64,000 nucleotides of DNA from Mycobacterium paraseoulense (GCF_010731655.1 NZ_AP022619.1:4340001-4404000); one strand, 5' to 3'; positions 1 through 9,178 are shown, counted from the stretch's first letter. Made by a program: numbers and translations. Notes: generated by a model not told the origin, from the letters alone.

Positions 1-744
1 GCGGATGGATCTAGCTGGATTATCAATGGCTCCAAGATGTTCACGTCGAACGCACAGAACGCTCGCTACGTCTTCCTGCTCACCAACACCGACCCCCAGG
101 GCCCGAAACACCGGAACCTGACCATGTTCCTGGTGCCACTCGACTCGCCGGGCATCGAGATCCGGGGCATCCGCACCCTGGACGGCGACCGCACCAACAT
201 CGTCTACTACAGCGACGTCCGCGTCGACGACTTGCACCGCATCGGAGAGGTCAACGGCGGGTGGACGGTGATGCGCGCGGCGCTGGACTCCGAGCACGGC
301 ATCGTGGACCGGGAAGACCATGGCCTGCAATACGTTGCCGCGATGGCGGCGCACGGCGACGTGATGGCCGAGGTGGTCGACGCGGTCGCGGCGGTCGTCG
401 CTCGACCGGGCCCGGGCGGCCGGCGGCCGCTGGACGACGATTCGGTCAAATACCGGCTCGGCCGCGGCGTCGCGCGGATGGAGGCGGCGCTGTCCACGCC
501 CGGGATGTTCGGGCGGGTCGCGGTCGCCCAGACGATGCGCGACGTCACCCCGGATCTGATGGACATCCTGGGAGCCGCGTCGGCGTTGCCCACCGAAACT
601 CCAGGCTCCGCGACCGACGGTGCGGCAGAACACCTTTACCGGCTGGCGCTGCCGCTGGGGATCTACGGCGGCACCATGGAGGTGTTCCGCAACATGATCG
701 CCCAGCACGAACTCAAGCTGGGACGACCGAGCTACGGCGGCTGA
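1..744 (+). CDS. Acyl-CoA dehydrogenase, C-terminal part (5' end outside window)
   Basis: The frame is open from the first base, so this is the last 247 residues of a longer protein; the ATG at 37 is internal. The visible part starts in the middle beta domain (WIINGSKMFTSNA, a typical flavin/substrate-contact segment) and runs into the C-terminal helical domain. It ends with the family motif GIYGGTMEVFRNMIA near the C-terminus. The family oxidises acyl-CoA thioesters to trans-2-enoyl-CoA using FAD. The usual catalytic Glu just before the GT of this end motif is Gly here, as in many bacterial members that carry the base elsewhere. Substrate is unknown. It may serve the same catabolic region as the CoA-transferase at 3217. 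Confidence 0.9.
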   Translation, partial: ADGSSWIINGSKMFTSNAQNARYVFLLTNTDPQGPKHRNLTMFLVPLDSPGIEIRGIRTLDGDRTNIVYYSDVRVDDLHRIGEVNGGWTVMRAALDSEHGIVDREDHGLQYVAAMAAHGDVMAEVVDAVAAVVARPGPGGRRPLDDDSVKYRLGRGVARMEAALSTPGMFGRVAVAQTMRDVTPDLMDILGAASALPTETPGSATDGAAEHLYRLALPLGIYGGTMEVFRNMIAQHELKLGRPSYGG

Positions 745-825
745 CGCGGGTCGTCGCGCGTACACCAACGCGCACGCTGCGTTCAGCCGCGCCAACCTGC
801 TTCGAGGGCGCTACGGTTTCACCGA

Positions 826-1581
826 GTGCCGGTGGCAGAGAGGTGGCCCGCAGTGGTTGTTCTGGTGGCGCTCGGTTCGTTCGCCACCACCTTGCTGGGC
901 GGTTATGCGGCGCTGCGCATCGGTTCCTACCGCTACCTGGTGCTGGGCCTGGCCGCCGGGCTGATGCTCGGCGCCGTGGCCTTCGACCTGCTGCCGGAAG
1001 CGCTGAGCCAGGGGTCGTGGAGCATGTTCGGCATACCCGCCCCCCTGGTGGCGTTCGTCGTCGGCTTTCTGGTCCTGCATGTCGTCGAGCACACGGTCGG
1101 CATCCATCGCGGCCACGGAGCGGATGATGCGGATTTTCCGGACGCGCCCGGCGTCGGGATCCTCGCCGCGTCCGGGCTGATCGGCCACAGCCTGATGGAC
1201 GGATTCGCCATCGGCGCCGCCTTTCAGGCGGGGGCCGGGGCGGGCGCGGTGGTGGCGGTGGCGGTGATCGGCCACGATTTCGCGGACGGCTTCAACACCT
1301 ACACCATCACTTCGCTCTATGGGAACGACCGCCGGCGGGCACTGGCGCTGCTGGCCGCCGACGCGGTGGCGCCGGTGGCCGGCGCGGCTCTCACGCTTGC
1401 CGTGACGATTCCCCATCGCCTGCTCGGGTTGTATCTGGGGTTCTTCGCCGGTTTTCTGATGTATCTGGGCGGCGCCGATATCCTGCCGCGGGCTCATGCC
1501 GGGCGTCGGACGCCCATGACTTTGGGCTGCACCATCGGCGGTGTGCTGTTCATGCTGGCGATCGTCGGCCTGGCGAGTTAG
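826..1581 (+). CDS. ZIP-family divalent metal transporter
   Basis: A 251-residue integral membrane protein with about eight hydrophobic segments. Two segments carry the ZIP metal-path signatures: GHSLMDGFAIG (about residues 124-134) and VIGHDFADGF (about 147-156). A His-rich stretch (HVVEHTVGIHRGH) lies in the variable loop before them, as expected for a ZIP permease. The start is the GTG at 826; no strong ribosome binding site is visible. The family imports Zn, Fe or Mn; the metal cannot be told from sequence. Located 81 bases after the acyl-CoA dehydrogenase and convergent with the DUF427 gene, overlapping it by four bases. Confidence 0.8.
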   Translation: MPVAERWPAVVVLVALGSFATTLLGGYAALRIGSYRYLVLGLAAGLMLGAVAFDLLPEALSQGSWSMFGIPAPLVAFVVGFLVLHVVEHTVGIHRGHGADDADFPDAPGVGILAASGLIGHSLMDGFAIGAAFQAGAGAGAVVAVAVIGHDFADGFNTYTITSLYGNDRRRALALLAADAVAPVAGAALTLAVTIPHRLLGLYLGFFAGFLMYLGGADILPRAHAGRRTPMTLGCTIGGVLFMLAIVGLAS

Positions 1582-2252
1582 GCGAGGCGCCTTGGGGGCA
1601 GCTCGGCCGCGACATCGACGCGGGTGGCGTCGAAGCTCAGGAATCCTTTGATGGGAAGACTTTCCGGCGGCGGATCGGGGTAGCTCCACGCGACGTCCTC
1701 GACATCGCCCGCGGACCAGTAGCTGGCGAAACCCTTGTAGTTGCAGTAGCTCGACGTATCCGAGCGACGCAGCAGGTCGGTGCGCACGTGCGCCGGATCG
1801 ACGTAAAGCCTTGGTTCTAACGAGGTTTCGAAGACGATCACGGTGTCCTCGGTGTCCACCAGCACCGTGCCGGCGATCGAGACACGCAGTCGGCGCTTGG
1901 TGGGACGGCAGTCGACGCGGTGGTAGGGATTGGGTGGGTAGTGGACGAGTTCACGGCCCTCTTCCAGCCAGGTGTCGACGGCGTCCCAGGGCACGTGCAC
2001 GAAGCCCGGGGCCGCTGGCTCGGGCTCGGTGGGCAGGTCGCCGACCTCCTCGGCCCGGAAGGCGTAGCCGAGCGGTTGGCCCCGCCGGTGCACCAGCAGC
2101 GTCCCCTCGGTGTCGATCACCAGGCGCCCGTCGCGCACCGCTTGCACGCGGCGCGGATGGGGCTCGATGAACACGACGTCGGCGGGCAGCGGCGGTGAAA
2201 ACCGCCCGGCCGGATCACCACTGAGTGGACCGCGTCCGGCTACCAGGCTCAT
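1578..2252 (-). CDS. DUF427 domain protein
   Basis: A 224-residue soluble protein with two DUF427-type modules: one around residues 35-100 and one around 118-205 containing the conserved SSYCNYKGFASYWS segment. DUF427 proteins are small beta-rich proteins common in actinobacteria with no assigned biochemical role. The ATG at 2252 lies 50 bases downstream of the end of the SDR gene on the same strand, so the two may be co-transcribed. The ribosome binding site is weak. Confidence 0.75.
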   Translation of the reverse strand: MSLVAGRGPLSGDPAGRFSPPLPADVVFIEPHPRRVQAVRDGRLVIDTEGTLLVHRRGQPLGYAFRAEEVGDLPTEPEPAAPGFVHVPWDAVDTWLEEGRELVHYPPNPYHRVDCRPTKRRLRVSIAGTVLVDTEDTVIVFETSLEPRLYVDPAHVRTDLLRRSDTSSYCNYKGFASYWSAGDVEDVAWSYPDPPPESLPIKGFLSFDATRVDVAAELPPRRLA

Positions 2253-2302
2253 GGTGTGAGGCTAGACCTCTGTCGGCTGAGCCGGTGTACGCCGGGACCG
2301 GG

Positions 2303-3025
2303 TCAGTGGTCCGCACCGAGCAGCGCCGCGTACTGACGTTCAAGCACCTTGGTGGCGCCGCTGCCCCAGCGCTCGGCCAACGACCGTGACAACGGGTCGG
2401 GAAAGATTTCGTCATCGTCGTTCTGGACTCCGTCGAAGATGGCATGCGCCACCGATCCCGGCGAGGCTTTCGGTATGTCCAGGCCGCGGGTCATATCCGT
2501 GTCCACGGGCCCGGTCAGGACGGCATGAACACGCACCCCCCGCTCGGCCAAGATGACACGCAGCGATTGCGTCATGGAGAACGCCGCGGCCTTGGAGACC
2601 GAATAGGCCGGAATGATCGGCAGGGGGGCCAACGCGTTCACCGACAGGTTGTTGACGATCGATCCGGCGGATCGGGCCAACAGCGGCAGGAAGGTCTGGA
2701 TCACGGCGTAGGTGCCGAGAAGGTTGACCTCGAGGTGCCGTCGGAGCGTGGAGGGGTCGCTCAAGTCGTCGTAGAGCGCGAGGCCGGCGTTGTTGACGAG
2801 GATGTCGAGGGAGTCAACCTGCTCGGCTGCCGCCCGAAGATCCGCGGCGTTGGTGATGTCCAGCGTCAACGGCGTCACGCGGGCGTCGCCATTGCCCGCC
2901 AAGGCTTTCCGGGTGCCGGCGTACACCCGTCGGGCGCCCCTGTTCAAGGCCTCCACGGCCAGCGCACGCCCGATGCCGCGGTTGGCGCCGGTGATCAGAA
3001 TCGCTTTTCCTGCGATCGTCGTCAC
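2303..3025 (-). CDS. Short-chain dehydrogenase/reductase
   Basis: A classical SDR of about 240 residues. It shows the NAD(P)-binding TGANRGIG motif near the N-terminus, NNAG after strand 4, and the YSVSK catalytic Tyr/Lys motif. I chose the GTG at 3025 because an AGGGAG ribosome binding site sits nine bases upstream; the ATG at 3034 touches that site directly and is the alternative. The frame stays open upstream to 3229, but that extension is rich in Arg and Pro and does not look like SDR. The gene is divergent from the CaiB-type gene, with about 190 bases between. Substrate unknown. Confidence 0.85.
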   Translation of the reverse strand: MTTIAGKAILITGANRGIGRALAVEALNRGARRVYAGTRKALAGNGDARVTPLTLDITNAADLRAAAEQVDSLDILVNNAGLALYDDLSDPSTLRRHLEVNLLGTYAVIQTFLPLLARSAGSIVNNLSVNALAPLPIIPAYSVSKAAAFSMTQSLRVILAERGVRVHAVLTGPVDTDMTRGLDIPKASPGSVAHAIFDGVQNDDDEIFPDPLSRSLAERWGSGATKVLERQYAALLGADH

Positions 3026-3216
3026 GATGATCATCTCCCTCGTCGTTTCGTATTGCCGGCGGCCCGCGCCTCTCGTGGGGCTCACCGCGGCGAGCCGTCG
3101 AGGCCCGCATGTATTCGGATGCGTCGGGGCGCGCGAAATCATCGATCGGCAGATCAGGAGTGCGCGACATGCCAGGATGCGTGCGCTCGGCCGCGCTAAC
3201 CGGTAGGAACGTAGCC

Positions 3217-4386
3217 ATGGCGGGACCAATGGAGGGTGTCAAGGTCGTCGAGCTCGGAGTGTGGGTCGCCGGACCGGCCGCCGGCGGCATCCTGGCCGAC
3301 TGGGGCGCCGACGTCGTCAAGATCGAGCCGCCGAGCGGCGACCCGGGCCGGCTGTTCGGCAGGATGCTCGGCTGCGACCTCGGGGTCAATCCGCCGTTCG
3401 AGATGGACAACCGCTCCAAGCGCAGCATCGTGTTGAATCTCGCGGAGGACGAGGGCCATGACACCGCTTTCGAATTGCTGAGCGACGCAGACGTTTTCGT
3501 GACGAATGTGCGGCCGGGGGCGTTGCAACGCCTGGGGCTCGACTTCGAGTCGGTGTCGGCCCGCAATCCTCGCCTGGTCTACGGGCTGATCACCGGATAC
3601 GGCGAAACCGGGCCCGACGCGGACCGGCCCGCCTACGACGTGGCCGCGTTCTGGTCGCGGGCCGGGGTTGCGCATCTGCTCACCCGCCCCGGCGACACGC
3701 CGCCGTTCCAGCGCGGCGGCATGGGCGACCACTCGGCCGGCATGACGCTGGCGGCGGCCATCTGCGCGGCGCTCGTCGCCCGCGCACGCACCGGGACCGG
3801 TCAGCTGGTGACCACCTCGCTGTATCGCCAGGGCGCCTACACCGTGAGCTTCGACCTCAACACCTATCTGCTGACCGGCCAGCCGATCGCGATCGGGCAA
3901 CGCGAAACGATGGGCAACCCGTGCATGAACAACTACGCGACCGCCGACGGGCGCCGATTCTGGATCGTCGGCCTCGAAGTCGATCGGCACTGGCCGCCGC
4001 TGTGCCGTGTCGTCGGTCATCCGGAATGGCTGGAGGATCCTCGGTTCCGCGACGCCTACGCGCGGTTCACCAACGCTGTCGAACTGATCGCCGAGCTGGA
4101 CGCGATCTTCGCCACCCGCACGCTCGACGAATGGGCACAGGTCTTCGCGGGCGAACCTGACTTCTTCTGGTCGCCGGTCAACAGCCTCGAAGACGTCGTC
4201 GCCGACGAGCAATTCCACGCGGCCGGCGGCATCGTCGACGTGCCGGACGGGGAAGCCGGCGTTCCGATGGTGGCCACACCGGCCGATTTCCACGGCACAC
4301 CGTGGGCGCCCCGTTCTGCGGCACCGGAACTCGGGCAGCACACCGAGGATGTGCTCGCCGAACTCAAGGCGCGCCGCGGTTCGTGA
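3217..4386 (+). CDS. CaiB/BaiF family CoA-transferase
   Basis: A 389-residue protein of the type III CoA-transferase family, which moves CoA between carboxylic acids through an aspartyl-CoA thioester intermediate. The N-terminal part has the family sequence VVELGVWVAGPAAGG followed by LADWGADVVKIEPP. The NRSKRSIVLNL segment and a YDVAAFWSRAG segment near the active-site Asp are also present. The ATG at 3217 gives the usual family start and has TAGGA upstream. The frame is open to 3109, but that extension is not family-like. Substrate unknown; its position suggests CoA activation of a carboxylate before beta-oxidation. Confidence 0.88.
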   Translation: MAGPMEGVKVVELGVWVAGPAAGGILADWGADVVKIEPPSGDPGRLFGRMLGCDLGVNPPFEMDNRSKRSIVLNLAEDEGHDTAFELLSDADVFVTNVRPGALQRLGLDFESVSARNPRLVYGLITGYGETGPDADRPAYDVAAFWSRAGVAHLLTRPGDTPPFQRGGMGDHSAGMTLAAAICAALVARARTGTGQLVTTSLYRQGAYTVSFDLNTYLLTGQPIAIGQRETMGNPCMNNYATADGRRFWIVGLEVDRHWPPLCRVVGHPEWLEDPRFRDAYARFTNAVELIAELDAIFATRTLDEWAQVFAGEPDFFWSPVNSLEDVVADEQFHAAGGIVDVPDGEAGVPMVATPADFHGTPWAPRSAAPELGQHTEDVLAELKARRGS

Positions 4387-4522
4387 CCACCGGTCGCGCC
4401 TTTACAAAATTGCTCTGAAGTGTCACGCTGTCCGGTGTGCCGCGTGAGCGGCCACGGCCCAGGACAAGCGTTGCGGCAAGCGCCAATGCACGGTTTCGGT
4501 GCGGCGGTGAGGAACGGATTGA

Positions 4523-5116
4523 ATGGTCACGTCAACGTTCGACATCAGGCAAGGCAGCCGGGTCGACGCCCGAGCCGGCCGGGCTGACCGGGAGTGTCTG
4601 CGATATCGGCTCGACGTCATCGCGGTCAGCGCCCTCGACGTCGTCCGATCGGCCGGAGGTTGGCTCTACGACCGGGCGATGGCCGGCTGGCAGGTGACGG
4701 TGCTCCTGCCGGATGGCGCCGACGCCCGGTCCCTGCGGATCCTGGGCGTGCGGGCGGCGGACTTGGAGGAGCAGTTCGCCGCGACGGGTCCCGGCTGGAC
4801 GAGTCAGAGCCTGGCCGTGAGCGCCGAGGCGTTCGCCGCGGACGCCCGTGTGCGCGACGTGGTGCTCACGTCGCTGGACGACCGGTTGACCGAAGTCGCG
4901 TTGTGGGGTCAGCTGCCTTCGGGCTGGCCACTGCGGGTGGATCGCGGGGTGGCCAGGGCGCAATATGCCCTCAGCGCGGCGGCACGCAGGTTCAAGGGCC
5001 ATGCGCTCGCGGCGTCCGGGATCGATTGCCCCACGGTCTATTCCACCGAGGCGCTGCTCTGCGACTTGGCGACCTGCGAGCGCATCGATTCGGGGCTGGT
5101 CCGGCTCGACCGATGA
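4523..5116 (+). CDS. Conserved hypothetical protein, first gene of the catabolic operon
   Basis: A 197-residue protein I do not recognise. It has no signal peptide, membrane segment or cofactor motif. The middle (about residues 35-75) alternates short hydrophobic strands and helices (WQVTVLLPDGADARSLRILG), suggesting an alpha/beta fold. The ATG at 4523 has GAGGAA upstream at a good distance. Its TGA overlaps the ATG of the next gene (ATGA), so translation is coupled to the NIPSNAP-like gene. The 136-base gap before it is the only sizeable gap in the cluster and probably holds the operon promoter, but I could not fix a -10/-35 pair. Confidence 0.7.
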   Translation: MVTSTFDIRQGSRVDARAGRADRECLRYRLDVIAVSALDVVRSAGGWLYDRAMAGWQVTVLLPDGADARSLRILGVRAADLEEQFAATGPGWTSQSLAVSAEAFAADARVRDVVLTSLDDRLTEVALWGQLPSGWPLRVDRGVARAQYALSAAARRFKGHALAASGIDCPTVYSTEALLCDLATCERIDSGLVRLDR

Positions 5117-5817
5117 AGAAGTACTACCGCCACACGCTGCTCTACCTGCACGAGACCATCTCGCTCGGCTCCGGGCGCAGCGATTGCTTCACCGAGGTGT
5201 TCTCCGACACCTACCGGCCGATGATGAACGAGCTCGGGGCGCGGTTGTTCGCAATCTGGGAGAGCACGCCCTACAACGGTCACTGGCCGCAGGTGACGAT
5301 CATCTGGGAGATCGACGGGTTCGCCGACTACGCGCGGATCGGGGCCGCCCAGGCCCGCGGCGGCAGCCACGAGGCCGCGGCCGGCAAATGGGCGGCCTTC
5401 CTGGCCGACATCGGCGCCGCGGGCGAAGGCCGCATCATGTACCCGGGGCCCAGCAACAAGACCCTCGCCCAGCTGCGCGAGGCCAATTTCGCTGCGCCGC
5501 TGGTGATCCAGGAGATCATGCAGACCAAGCCGGGACGCCAGGACGACTACATCCGCGAACTGGAGCGCCTCTACGTCCCGTGGTCGGAACGCACCGGCAA
5601 ACGCTGGCTGGGCTCGTTCACCACGACCTTCCGCTACAACGAGGTCATCCACTACTGGGCGCTGGACGGCGGCTGGGAATGCTTCGCCAACCACTACCCC
5701 TCATGGAAGGAAAGCCCGCCCGCAGAGATCGTCACCTGGATGAGCGTGGCACCCGCCCTGCGTGACGGCTGGGAGGATTCCATCCTGCAGGCCCTACCGC
5801 CGTCGCCGCTGCAGTGA
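5113..5817 (+). CDS. NIPSNAP-like (dimeric alpha/beta barrel) protein
   Basis: A 234-residue protein rich in aromatic residues. It seems to contain two ferredoxin-like repeats: one starting at YYRHTLLYLHETI and ending around ITIIWEIDGF-type strands, and a second starting near LVIQEIMQTKPGRQDDY. This layout is typical of NIPSNAP or EthD-like small-molecule-binding proteins. The assignment is by pattern only and is tentative. The ATG overlaps the previous stop (ATGA) and its TGA overlaps the GTG start of the P450, so it is locked into the operon. A role as a small isomerase/cyclase or ligand carrier for the P450 is inference. Confidence 0.6.
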   Translation: MKKYYRHTLLYLHETISLGSGRSDCFTEVFSDTYRPMMNELGARLFAIWESTPYNGHWPQVTIIWEIDGFADYARIGAAQARGGSHEAAAGKWAAFLADIGAAGEGRIMYPGPSNKTLAQLREANFAAPLVIQEIMQTKPGRQDDYIRELERLYVPWSERTGKRWLGSFTTTFRYNEVIHYWALDGGWECFANHYPSWKESPPAEIVTWMSVAPALRDGWEDSILQALPPSPLQ

Positions 5818-7055
5818 CGGGGCAGCGAGCACGCGTGGACGTCACCGACTTCACCTACGACCCCTTCGACGCGCGGGTGATGGCGAACCCGCTGCCGTAC
5901 TACCGAATCCTGCGCGACCACCATCCCGTGTACTACATGCCGCAGTGGGACACCTTCGCCCTGTCCCGATTCGAGGACATCTGGCAGGTGCTGGAGGTCA
6001 ACGACGGAACGTTCGTCGCGTCGGAGGGCACCCTGCCGGCGGCGTCCGTCCTGGCCAAGCACAACTCCGGCCCGGTCGCCGACCCGCCGCTGCACCCGCT
6101 GCCGTTTCACGCGGTGTTCGACACCGATCTGTACGCGGAAATCCGGCGTGCGCACTCCCAGCCGCTGCGGCCCAGGTCCGTCACCGGCTGGGAGGGCAGA
6201 ATCCGCGAGCTCGCCAACGAGCGCCTCGACGAGCTGCTGCCGCGCGGTTCGTTCGACCTCACCCAGGACTATGGCGGCATCGTCGTGGCGTCCGTCGTCT
6301 GCGAACTGCTGGGCATCTCAACCGATCTCGCACCGCGGGTGCTCGCCGCGGTCAACGCCGGCAGCCTCGCCGAGCCCGGCGTCGGGGTGGACACCGCCGA
6401 AGCCCGGCCCAACTACTTCGAGTACCTGCTGCCGGCGGTTCGGCGCCGCCGCGCCGACCAGTCCGGGCAGCCGCTCGCCGTGGTGGACGGCCTGCTCGGC
6501 TACCGCTTACCCGACGGCAGCCCGCTCGACGACGTCGAAGTCGCCACCCAGATGCTGTGCATCTTCATCGGCGGCACCGAGACGGTACCCAAGATCGTCG
6601 CCCACGGGCTGTGGGAGCTCGGCCGGCGGCCTGACCAAATGGCGGCGGTGCGCGCCGACCCCGAGAACAACGTGCCCGTCGCCCGCGAGGAGATGATCCG
6701 GTTCTGCGCGCCGGCGCAGTGGTTCGCCCGAACCGCGCGCAAGCCCTTCACCATCCACGGCCAGACCATCCGGCCCGGCCAGCGCGTGATCACGCTGCTC
6801 GCCTCGGCCAACCGCGACGAGCGGGAGTATCCCGAACCCGACGAGTTCATCTGGGACCGGCCCATCCGTCGCTCGCTGGCCTTCGGCCGCGGCCAACACT
6901 TCTGCATCGGCTACCACCTGGCCAGGCTGGAAGTCGCTGTGCTGCTACAGGAATGGTTACGCCGGGTACCCGAGTTCGCGATCCAGGCCGGCGCCGCCAG
7001 GCGGCTGCCCTCCAGCTTCCAGTGGGGTTGGAACAACATCCCGGTGGAGGTCTGA
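5814..7055 (+). CDS. Cytochrome P450 monooxygenase
   Basis: A 413-residue bacterial class I P450. The I-helix oxygen-activation motif is GGTET (residues 253-257), where the family norm is A/G-G-x-E/D-T. The haem-binding loop is FGRGQHFCIG (357-366) with Cys364 as axial ligand. EEMIR (292-296) follows in the region before the K' helix. The GTG start overlaps the previous TGA. It needs a ferredoxin and reductase, and none is encoded beside it. It sits with a Baeyer-Villiger-type enzyme and dehydrogenases, which fits hydroxylation of a hydrophobic ring or chain early in a pathway; this is inference. Confidence 0.93.
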   Translation: MTGQRARVDVTDFTYDPFDARVMANPLPYYRILRDHHPVYYMPQWDTFALSRFEDIWQVLEVNDGTFVASEGTLPAASVLAKHNSGPVADPPLHPLPFHAVFDTDLYAEIRRAHSQPLRPRSVTGWEGRIRELANERLDELLPRGSFDLTQDYGGIVVASVVCELLGISTDLAPRVLAAVNAGSLAEPGVGVDTAEARPNYFEYLLPAVRRRRADQSGQPLAVVDGLLGYRLPDGSPLDDVEVATQMLCIFIGGTETVPKIVAHGLWELGRRPDQMAAVRADPENNVPVAREEMIRFCAPAQWFARTARKPFTIHGQTIRPGQRVITLLASANRDEREYPEPDEFIWDRPIRRSLAFGRGQHFCIGYHLARLEVAVLLQEWLRRVPEFAIQAGAARRLPSSFQWGWNNIPVEV

Positions 7056-7056
7056 C

Positions 7057-8025
7057 GTGTGGTCCTACCGGATCATCGCCCCCTACCTGTTCGAGCGGAC
7101 GACGATCGCGGAGCGGACACCCGAGTGCCTCGCCGACGGCCAGGTGCTGTTGCGGTTTTTGGCCGCCGGTGTCTGCGGCAGCGATCTGCCGGCCTTCCGC
7201 GGCGCCCGTGGCCGACTTCCGGGCGACGACGGAACCAGCGCGGCCGAAAAGGATGGCTTCCCCATCCATGAAATCGCCGGCGAGGTGATCGCCAGCCGCC
7301 ACCCCGATCACCGTCCCGGCGAGCGCGTGGTGGGCTGGGCCTCGGGGTTCGACGGCATGATGGAACGCGTGATCAGCCATGGTGACGGGCTGGCCCCGTA
7401 CGACCCGTCGCTGACCCCGGCGCAAGCCGTCGGGCTGCAACCGCTGGCATGCGTCCTCTACGCCTGCGAGCAGCTGCCGGAGCTGGCCGGCAAGCACGTG
7501 GCGATCATCGGCCAGGGCTCCATCGGCCTGCTGTTCTCCTACGTCGCCAAGGCGGCCGGCGCGCGGCGCGTCACCGGGGTCGACCCCATCGACCGGTCAA
7601 GTCTGGCAACCGCATTCGGCGTCGACGACCCGGTGCGCGCCACCAGCGACCGCTGGGTGAGCCGGCTGGCCGCCCACGACCGCGCCGACATCGTCATCGA
7701 GGCCGTCGGTCACCAGGTCGCCACGCTGGGCCACGCCATCGACGCCACCGCGCCCGGGGGCACCGTCTTCTATTTCGGCGTCGCCGACGACGACGCCTAT
7801 CCGATCAGCATGCGCAGCATGCTGCGCAACAACCTGACGCTGAAATCCGGTGTGACACTGGACCGGCGGCGAGTGCTGGAGCTCGCGGGAAAGTTCGCCG
7901 CCGAACATCCCGAACTGCTCGCCACCTACCTGACGCACACGTTCGGCATCGACGACGTGCAGGGCGCGTTCGAGCTGGCCTGCCGGCCGGACCCCGAGCG
8001 CGTCAAGATCGCGATCGCAGAATGA
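7057..8025 (+). CDS. MDR-family alcohol dehydrogenase lacking the structural zinc lobe
   Basis: A 322-residue medium-chain dehydrogenase. The catalytic-zinc motif VCGSD (Cys40) is present, followed by HE (His71-Glu72). The nucleotide-binding motif is GQGSIG (152-157). The usual four-Cys structural zinc loop is absent, and the third catalytic ligand region reads LQP (Gln128) where many members have an EP pair. It may therefore bind zinc differently or act as a reductase. The GTG start is one base after the P450 stop. It probably oxidises an alcohol made in the same operon; substrate unknown. Confidence 0.85.
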   Translation: MWSYRIIAPYLFERTTIAERTPECLADGQVLLRFLAAGVCGSDLPAFRGARGRLPGDDGTSAAEKDGFPIHEIAGEVIASRHPDHRPGERVVGWASGFDGMMERVISHGDGLAPYDPSLTPAQAVGLQPLACVLYACEQLPELAGKHVAIIGQGSIGLLFSYVAKAAGARRVTGVDPIDRSSLATAFGVDDPVRATSDRWVSRLAAHDRADIVIEAVGHQVATLGHAIDATAPGGTVFYFGVADDDAYPISMRSMLRNNLTLKSGVTLDRRRVLELAGKFAAEHPELLATYLTHTFGIDDVQGAFELACRPDPERVKIAIAE

Positions 8026-8783
8026 CCGACAACTCGCAGAGCGCATTGCAGCGGGCGCTGAACCGGGGCACCCCGATATGGGGCGGCTGGATCACCGGGC
8101 CGACGGCGCTCGGGCCGGAGGAATTCGCCCGCGCCGGTTACGATTACGTGGGGTTCGACGCCCAGCACGGCTACCTCGACGACGCCGACATCGCCGGCAT
8201 GCTGCGGCGGACCGAGCACCTACCCATCGGCACCGTGGTGCGCCTGCCCAACGCCGACGCCGCACCGATCGGGCGTGTGCTCGACGCCGGCGCCGACGCG
8301 GTCGTCATCGCCATGATCGAGTCGGTGGACCAGGCCGCCGCGGCGGTGGCCGCCACCCGCTACCAGCCCGCCGGTATCCGCAGCTTCGGCCCGCTGCGCG
8401 CCGGACTGGGCCGCGACACAGCCGCGCTGGAATCCCGGGTCAGCGTGTTCGCGATGATCGAGACGGCGGCGGCGCTGTCCGGCCTGGACGAGATCTGCGC
8501 CGTCGACGGGCTCGCCGGGTTGTACGTCGGGCCGGCGGATCTGGCCCTCTCCCTGGGGGTGCACGTGGACGGCGCGACGAGGGACCCGGCCGTGCTGGAG
8601 GCCATCGTGCGAATCCACCGTGCGGCCGCCGGGGCCGGGTTGGTCACCGGCATTCACGCCGGGAACGGCGCGACGGGCCGCGCCATGGCGAAGCTGGGGT
8701 TCTCCATGATCACCCTGACGGCCGAATCGCACGCGCTGCGCCGGGGTGCCGCCGAGTACCTGCGCGAGGCGACCGAACCATGA
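8022..8783 (+). CDS. HpcH/HpaI family aldolase
   Basis: A 253-residue TIM-barrel class II aldolase. Family residues are visible: FDAQHG (general base His), VRLP (Arg for the pyruvate carboxylate), FAMIET (metal-ligand Glu) and VGPADLALSLG (metal-ligand Asp). Such enzymes split 2-keto-4-hydroxy acids into pyruvate or a related oxoacid plus an aldehyde, or cleave acyl-CoA analogues. The ATG overlaps the dehydrogenase stop (ATGA) and its own TGA overlaps the next ATG. It is a C-C cleaving step that gives the cluster a catabolic direction. Confidence 0.88.
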   Translation: MTDNSQSALQRALNRGTPIWGGWITGPTALGPEEFARAGYDYVGFDAQHGYLDDADIAGMLRRTEHLPIGTVVRLPNADAAPIGRVLDAGADAVVIAMIESVDQAAAAVAATRYQPAGIRSFGPLRAGLGRDTAALESRVSVFAMIETAAALSGLDEICAVDGLAGLYVGPADLALSLGVHVDGATRDPAVLEAIVRIHRAAAGAGLVTGIHAGNGATGRAMAKLGFSMITLTAESHALRRGAAEYLREATEP

Positions 8784-9178
8784 CCGACGATCACACCGAG
8801 ATCCGCGAATTGCTTGCGGGTTACGCCCTCGCGCTCGACGCGGGTGACGTCGACGACTGCCTGGAGCTGTTCCTCCCGGACGCCGAATTCCGGGTCTACG
8901 GGCGGTGTTTCGCCGGGCATGACGGCATCGGAAAAATGTTCCGGGACGCCCCGCGCGGGCTGCACCTGACCGGGGTGTCGCGGATCGACGTCCGCGGCGA
9001 CACCGCAACCGCGCGGTCGCAGGTGTTGTTCGTCCGGGCGGGCGACCTGCAGCTGCGACCCGCCCTCTACGACGACGAACTGGTGCGCACCGGCGGGCGG
9101 TGGCGGTTCCGGCGGCGCCGCTGCCACTTCGTCACCAGCCGCGGCCTGTCCGACACCCCGGAGGTCACGTCATCATGA
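8780..9178 (+). CDS. SnoaL/NTF2-like small protein
   Basis: A 132-residue protein with the SnoaL-like pattern: an N-terminal helix pair (EIRELLAGYALALDAGD), then a strand motif around LFLPDAEFRVYG, and C-terminal beta strands. Members are small cone-shaped dehydratases, isomerases or cyclases, or non-catalytic binding proteins. The N-terminal Asp-rich helix (LDAGDVDDCLELF) is typical of the dehydratase-type subgroup. Translation is coupled at both ends (ATGA overlaps with the aldolase and the SDR). A role as dehydratase or isomerase on the pathway intermediate is inference. Confidence 0.75.
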   Translation: MTDDHTEIRELLAGYALALDAGDVDDCLELFLPDAEFRVYGRCFAGHDGIGKMFRDAPRGLHLTGVSRIDVRGDTATARSQVLFVRAGDLQLRPALYDDELVRTGGRWRFRRRRCHFVTSRGLSDTPEVTSS

